Shown: piece by piece, positions 12,968-16,975 of the stretch
Position numbering within the stretch: position 1 is the stretch's first letter
Layout of the letters: every line of letters starts with the position of its first letter
Program-made: the position numbers and the translations under genes
Assembly (NCBI GenBank): GCA_913054055.1
Contig: CAJXIT010000029.1
Coordinates: forward strand, 1 to 16,975
DNA from: an uncultured Thalassolituus sp.
GTDB lineage: Bacteria > Pseudomonadota > Gammaproteobacteria > Pseudomonadales > Oceanobacteraceae
Length of the DNA stretch: 16,975 bases
Direction of reading: 5' to 3'
The notes under the pieces: model-generated
Databases searched by the model: none
Told to the model about the DNA's origin: nothing
What the model saw: the letters and a program-made list of their open reading frames with translations, nothing else

Positions 12968-15253
12968 ATGCTGAACGTTTTACGTAACATAGTGCAAGAG
13001 GTGAACGGTGCCAAAGACCTAGAGTCGGCGCTGCACATTCTTGTGGCTCGTGTTCAGCAGGCTATGAAAACGGAAGTATGTTCTGTTTATGCCATGGATC
13101 AGGAAAATCGCCGTTTTACCCTTCGAGCCACCAAGGGCTTGAATCAAGAAGCTGTGGGCAATGTGAGTTTGTCACTAGGGGAAGGTTTGGTTGGTTTAGT
13201 GGCCGTGCGTGAAGAGCCTATCAACCTAGATGATGCGGCTTCTCACCCAAGGTACCGCTACTTATCTGAAACCGGCGAAGAACGCTATAACAGCTTTTTA
13301 GGTGTACCCATCATTCACCATAAACGCATTTTAGGTGTGTTGGTGGTGCAGCAGTCTGCTCGCCGTAAATTTGATGAATCTGAAGAAGCCTTCATGGTTA
13401 CCATGTCGGCCCAGCTGGCGGCAGTATTGTCCCATGCTGAAGCGGCTGAACTGGTTTTAGAATCGGATCACAGTAAAGACAGTAAAATCAAACACGATGT
13501 GATTATCAAGGGGGCGCCCGCTTCTCCGGGTATTGCCATTGGTACTGTAGTGGTGCTGTCGCCAACGGCCGATTTATATGATGTGCCTGATCGCAATACT
13601 GAAAACGTTGAAGAAGAAATACATCGCTTTCAGTCTGCAATTGAAGGGGCCCGTGCCCAAATCAAACAGGTTGGGGAAAAACTTGCTGACTTAAGACCGG
13701 AAGAACAAGCGTTATTTGATGTGTACATTCGCATGTTGGATGACGATGCCTTAGGCAGTGAAGTGGTACGTCGCATTTCAGAAAACAAGCAGTGGGCCCA
13801 AGGCGCATTGCGAGACGTGATTTTAGAATATGTGGCCCATTTTGATAAAATGGACGACGCATATTTACGTGAGCGCGCCACAGATATCAAAGACTTGGGC
13901 ACACGAGTATTGGCTCAATTACAAGACACAATTGAGTTGCTGCCTGAGCAAAATTTTCCTGATAACACCATTTTAGTCAGTGAAGAACTGACCCCGTCCA
14001 TGCTAGGTGAAGTGCCTGAAAACAAGCTGGTGGGTTTGGTCAGTGCCAAGGGGTCTGCCAACTCCCACGTTGCCATATTGGCTCGCGCCATGGGTGTGCC
14101 AACCTTAATGGGGGCCGCAGATTTACCCGTTAAGCAAATGGAAGGGATTGAGCTGGTAGTAGATGGTTACCGCGGCCGTTTATACACGCACCCTTCACAA
14201 AAAGTACGCGACCAATTCCAAGCCATTGTTGAAGAAGAAAATGCATTGGTTGAAGGCCTTGAGGCCATTAAAGATTTGCCCGCAGAAACCCCTGATGGAC
14301 ACAGACTTTCGCTATGTGTGAATACTGGTTTGATTACCGATGCTTTGCGTTCACTTGATCGGGGTGCGGAAGGTGTGGGCTTGTATCGCACCGAAGTGCC
14401 TTTCATGATGAAAGAGCGTTTTCCATCAGAAACAGAACAAGAAAGTATTTACCGCAAGCAACTAGAAACGTTTGCCCCGCAACCTGTGACCATGCGAACC
14501 CTAGATATCGGGGGTGATAAAGCGCTTACTTATTTTCCAATTGAAGAAGACAATCCGTTTTTAGGGTGGCGTGGTATACGTGTCACTCTGGATCACCCAG
14601 AAATTTTTCTTTTGCAAGTGCGTGCCATGTTAAAAGCCAGCGTGGGTTTGGATAATTTAAAAATCATGTTGCCCATGATCACTAGCGTCAGCGAAGTAGA
14701 AGAAGCTCAGCACTTGATTTACCGTGCGCATCAAGAGTTATTAGATGAAGGCGTGGCAGTGACCATGCCGCAAGTGGGCGTGATGATCGAAGTGCCAGCG
14801 GCTGTGTATTTGGCTAAAACCTTGTCTGGCATCGTGGATTTTATATCGGTTGGCTCAAACGATCTGACTCAATATTTACTGGCGGTTGATCGTAATAACC
14901 CTAGGGTAGCTGAGCTGTATGATAGCTTCCACCCTGCAGTCTTAGGGGCATTAAAACACATCGCCGATACCGCAAAAGAAAATAACTGTACCATCAGTGT
15001 GTGTGGTGAAATGGCAGGTAGCCCAGCAGGGGCGTTATTGTTAATGGCCATGGGTTACGACATGCTTTCTATGAACGCCACTAACTTACCTCGGGTGAAG
15101 TCTATTATCCGCAGTGTGGATACGATTTTTGCTAAAGCTTTATTAGAAGAAGTGATGGTGATGGATAATCCACAAATTATTACTAGTACGGTTGAACTTG
15201 CTCTGAATAAATTGGGTCAGGGTCGCATGCTAGGACCGACTGTTAGCGCTTAA
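12968..15253 (+). CDS. ptsP: Phosphoenolpyruvate-protein phosphotransferase PtsP (enzyme I-Ntr)
   Basis: A 761-residue cytosolic enzyme that passes phosphate from PEP to NPr (PtsO), the entry to the nitrogen PTS, a regulatory rather than sugar-transport branch. A GAF sensor domain covers about 1-165 (in E. coli it binds glutamine). The EI N-terminal region follows from about 178 (KGAPASPGIAIG), with phosphorylated His367 in GSANSHVAILARAMGVP. The PEP-binding barrel has GLYRTEVPFM (471-480), TLDIGGDK (511-518), GWRGIRV (533-539), MIEVPAA (606-612), SVGSNDLTQYL (627-637) and catalytic Cys679 in SVCGEMAG. All key residues are present. It is co-transcribed with rppH. Its ribosome site is weak and the genes lie 6 bp apart, suggesting coupled translation. 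Confidence 0.96.
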   Translation: MLNVLRNIVQEVNGAKDLESALHILVARVQQAMKTEVCSVYAMDQENRRFTLRATKGLNQEAVGNVSLSLGEGLVGLVAVREEPINLDDAASHPRYRYLSETGEERYNSFLGVPIIHHKRILGVLVVQQSARRKFDESEEAFMVTMSAQLAAVLSHAEAAELVLESDHSKDSKIKHDVIIKGAPASPGIAIGTVVVLSPTADLYDVPDRNTENVEEEIHRFQSAIEGARAQIKQVGEKLADLRPEEQALFDVYIRMLDDDALGSEVVRRISENKQWAQGALRDVILEYVAHFDKMDDAYLRERATDIKDLGTRVLAQLQDTIELLPEQNFPDNTILVSEELTPSMLGEVPENKLVGLVSAKGSANSHVAILARAMGVPTLMGAADLPVKQMEGIELVVDGYRGRLYTHPSQKVRDQFQAIVEEENALVEGLEAIKDLPAETPDGHRLSLCVNTGLITDALRSLDRGAEGVGLYRTEVPFMMKERFPSETEQESIYRKQLETFAPQPVTMRTLDIGGDKALTYFPIEEDNPFLGWRGIRVTLDHPEIFLLQVRAMLKASVGLDNLKIMLPMITSVSEVEEAQHLIYRAHQELLDEGVAVTMPQVGVMIEVPAAVYLAKTLSGIVDFISVGSNDLTQYLLAVDRNNPRVAELYDSFHPAVLGALKHIADTAKENNCTISVCGEMAGSPAGALLLMAMGYDMLSMNATNLPRVKSIIRSVDTIFAKALLEEVMVMDNPQIITSTVELALNKLGQGRMLGPTVSA

Positions 15254-15386
15254 ACAAAACCACTTCGTTTTTTCACCTTTCTCAAGTCTAATTAATTTTA
15301 CTTACGTTTGTAATCTACATCTTAAAGTTGATTATTTTAGTCATCGCCGTTCAAAGATTGTACTCTGCCATTGAATAAATTCATAG

Positions 15387-15402
15387 TGTGATCTGTGTCA
15401 CA
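15387..15402. promoter_or_regulatory. Consensus CRP/Vfr binding site upstream of the serine hydrolase
   Basis: TGTGATCTGTGTCACA matches both conserved CRP half-sites, TGTGA and TCACA with six bases between, and is flanked by T-rich sequence as in strong sites. Its centre is about 107 bp before the serine hydrolase ATG. This predicts cAMP-CRP control of that gene; no clear -10/-35 pair is visible at a standard distance. The rest of the 248 bp spacer shows only the small hairpin at 15440-15454 and an AT-rich tract after ptsP. Confidence 0.6.
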
Positions 15403-15439
15403 TTTCTATTTCTGTCATCCTAATTCCTTCATCCTTCCG

Positions 15440-15454
15440 CAGGGTCAAACCCTG
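15440..15454. repeat. Small hairpin in the ptsP/serine hydrolase spacer
   Basis: Arms CAGGGT (15440-15445) and ACCCTG (15449-15454) around CAA. It would fold tightly as RNA but is not followed by a T tract, so it is more likely part of the serine hydrolase leader or an operator than a ptsP terminator. Confidence 0.3.
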
Positions 15455-15501
15455 GTTGAATTTAGTTAATCTAAAACAACAATAAAAAAGGGGACGAAAC
15501 T

Positions 15502-16857
15502 ATGCAAAAAACTAGGCTTACAATTATAGCGCTGCCGTTATTACTTGTTGGATGTACAGATTCATTGCGGAGTCTGACAGGTTATACCGCATCCATGGCG
15601 TGTTCAAAAACTTTTGAAACAGGTATGGGCTGGCAAAAAATCTATGATGATGACTTGAATCCAATTACTGAAGGGAATGTAGATTTAGCCTCAATCTCGA
15701 TAGATGAAAGTAATAATCGTGTGACAAGTGAATCATTTGGAGTATCAAACACTGCTGTGTATCGTCCAGGTATTGGCTGCACTTTATTAAGTGATCAGTT
15801 TGATGTGTTAAAACAAGAATTTCCAGATCGTGAAAGTGTTGAAAGAGCAGGAACACAATGGCCTGCGGGTAACCAAGCAACCGTGTCAGAATCAGCAGAT
15901 TATGAGCAGTTGAATCAACTTGCAGATGCTCATTTTACTGAATTTAAATCTTACCAAGTGGAATCTTCTAGTTTAGCTGTTATTCATGGCGGTGAATTAA
16001 TATTCGAAAGATATGCAGAAGGGTTTTCTTCAAGTACACCTATTTATGGATTTTCTATTGCAAAAACAATCGGAGCGCTATTTGCAGGAGTGCTATCTGA
16101 TCAGGGGGTGATTCAAATAGATGCAGAATTAAACTTACCTGCATGGGAAAATGATAATCGCAGTAATATTACATTTAAACACTTGCTGAATATGACAAGT
16201 GGTTTGGATTTTTCTGAAACATATGATGACCCTGTGTCTGATGCAAATATGTTATTTGTAGCAGATGATATGGCGACATTTTCTGCTAGTCAGTCGTTTG
16301 CTGCAGAGCCAGGCTCAGTATTTAGTTACTCCACTGGTGATAGCATGGTATTAGCGGGTGAACTAAAACGCAGATTAGGTGGGACATTAGAGTCATCTAT
16401 AATTCAATTGAATTACGGTTTGCTAGATCGGTTAGATATTCGAGATTCAGTGATCCAAGCCGATGCAAGTGGTACTTTGGTATTTGGTATGCAGGGGTTA
16501 TTTTCAACTCATGATCTTGCAAGACTAGGGCAATTTCTTTTGCAAAACGGTACATGGAATGGAGACCAGGTAGTATCGACTGGCTGGATGGATTTTATGA
16601 AAACGCCTGTCGAATTGGCTAATAGCCTTGGGTATACCTATGGTGCAGGGATTTGGTTGAACAGCCAATTAAATGGTCGTAAATTCTTGCCAAGTTTACC
16701 AGAAGATACCATGATAGCGTTTGGACTTCGTGGACAATTTGTTATTGCTTGTCCATCATTGGATTTGGTTTTAATACGAACTGGATCGACATTAGATGCT
16801 TATGATTTTATTGCTGACATAGATGCATTGTCAGCAAGTATTATAGAAGCGCTATAA
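15502..16857 (+). CDS. Serine hydrolase lipoprotein of the beta-lactamase class C family
   Basis: A 451-residue exported protein. A signal peptide with lipobox LVGC lipidates Cys18; Thr19 at +2 permits outer-membrane sorting. About 130 residues of unrecognised sequence precede a PF00144-type hydrolase domain. The catalytic SxxK is SIAK (185-188). The usual YxN is replaced by YST (276-278) in FSYSTGDS, and GLRGQF (408-413) stands where the third motif is expected. HLLNMTSGLDF (227-237) and GLFSTHDLARLGQFLL (332-347) match esterase or 6-aminohexanoate-dimer-hydrolase-like members, so an esterase or amidase role is likelier than beta-lactam resistance. AAGGGGA at 15488-15494 is a strong ribosome site. 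A consensus CRP site lies upstream. Base use is visibly more AT-rich than ptsP, which fits lineage-specific acquisition. Confidence 0.85.
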   Translation: MQKTRLTIIALPLLLVGCTDSLRSLTGYTASMACSKTFETGMGWQKIYDDDLNPITEGNVDLASISIDESNNRVTSESFGVSNTAVYRPGIGCTLLSDQFDVLKQEFPDRESVERAGTQWPAGNQATVSESADYEQLNQLADAHFTEFKSYQVESSSLAVIHGGELIFERYAEGFSSSTPIYGFSIAKTIGALFAGVLSDQGVIQIDAELNLPAWENDNRSNITFKHLLNMTSGLDFSETYDDPVSDANMLFVADDMATFSASQSFAAEPGSVFSYSTGDSMVLAGELKRRLGGTLESSIIQLNYGLLDRLDIRDSVIQADASGTLVFGMQGLFSTHDLARLGQFLLQNGTWNGDQVVSTGWMDFMKTPVELANSLGYTYGAGIWLNSQLNGRKFLPSLPEDTMIAFGLRGQFVIACPSLDLVLIRTGSTLDAYDFIADIDALSASIIEAL

Positions 16858-16866
16858 TTATGGAGA

Positions 16867-16892
16867 AAAGGAGTTTGCTTGCAAACTCCTTT
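16867..16892 (+). terminator. Intrinsic terminator of the serine hydrolase gene
   Basis: A perfect 11 bp stem, AAAGGAGTTTG (16867-16877) with CAAACTCCTTT (16882-16892), loop CTTG, starts 9 bp after the stop codon. A modest T-containing stretch (GTATTACATGCTATT) follows. The rest of the window (16893-16975) is AT-rich and holds a lone AAAGGAG near 16952, but no start codon follows within ribosome-site distance, so I call no gene there. Confidence 0.65.
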
Positions 16893-16975
16893 GTATTACA
16901 TGCTATTAACAAGAAAAATAAAAAAACCAGATCTTTTACCTAATTTACTTGAAAGGAGAGAAGTTAATAGTTATT

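Noticed and set aside
12529..15051. Several minus-strand open frames opposite rppH and ptsP
   Set aside because: Shadows of two highly conserved genes.
15665..15880. Minus-strand open frame opposite the serine hydrolase
   Set aside because: Antisense to a lipoprotein gene with clear start, signal peptide and motifs.
15502..16857. Serine hydrolase as a beta-lactam resistance enzyme
   Set aside because: The YxN motif is replaced, the KTG motif is absent and the general pattern matches esterase-like members; resistance cannot be supported.

Overview
The window looks like chromosomal core DNA of a marine-type gammaproteobacterium, probably Oceanospirillales or a relative of Pseudomonas, of moderate GC. 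The evidence is two gene blocks with classic gammaproteobacterial order. One has a divergent centre, with zapB-like, zapA, 6S RNA and fau on the minus strand and ygfB, pepP, ubiH and ubiI on the plus strand. The other has a HAD phosphatase diverging from rppH-ptsP. Assignment below class level is inference from protein resemblance only.

Layout: 1-143 is the start of a minus-strand response regulator that runs off the window. It diverges from a membrane histidine kinase (271-1878) across a 127 bp spacer carrying a palindrome. 1890-2354 is an EVE-domain protein on the minus strand. It diverges from a 46-residue single-span membrane peptide (2610-2750) across a spacer with a CRP-like site and repeated TTACAT motifs. 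2761-4463 (minus) reads zapB-like, zapA, 6S RNA (ssrS, about 3689-3867), an unusually structured 6S-to-fau spacer, then fau. 4623-9101 (plus) is ygfB-pepP-ubiH-ubiI. 9227-12284 (minus) holds a HAD phosphatase and an imelysin-like lipoprotein in tight succession, followed by an HDOD protein. 12470-15253 (plus) is rppH-ptsP. 15502-16857 (plus) is a lipoprotein serine hydrolase with a consensus CRP site upstream and a clear hairpin terminator downstream; it is more AT-rich than its neighbours.

How the genes fit together: ubiH and ubiI supply two hydroxylations of ubiquinone synthesis. ZapA and perhaps the ZapB-like coiled-coil protein support the FtsZ ring. 6S RNA inhibits sigma-70 RNA polymerase, and Fau recycles 5-formyl-tetrahydrofolate. 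RppH starts mRNA decay, and PtsP (EI-Ntr) heads the nitrogen phosphotransferase system. The kinase/response-regulator pair and the HDOD protein are signalling components.

I see no CRISPR array, insertion sequence, prophage, tRNA or rRNA, and no convincing new multi-gene system. The points most worth a second look are the structured, possibly transcribed region between 6S RNA and fau, the small membrane peptide and its regulatory region, the histidine-rich insert of the imelysin-like lipoprotein, and the CRP-linked serine hydrolase with a non-standard YxN motif.
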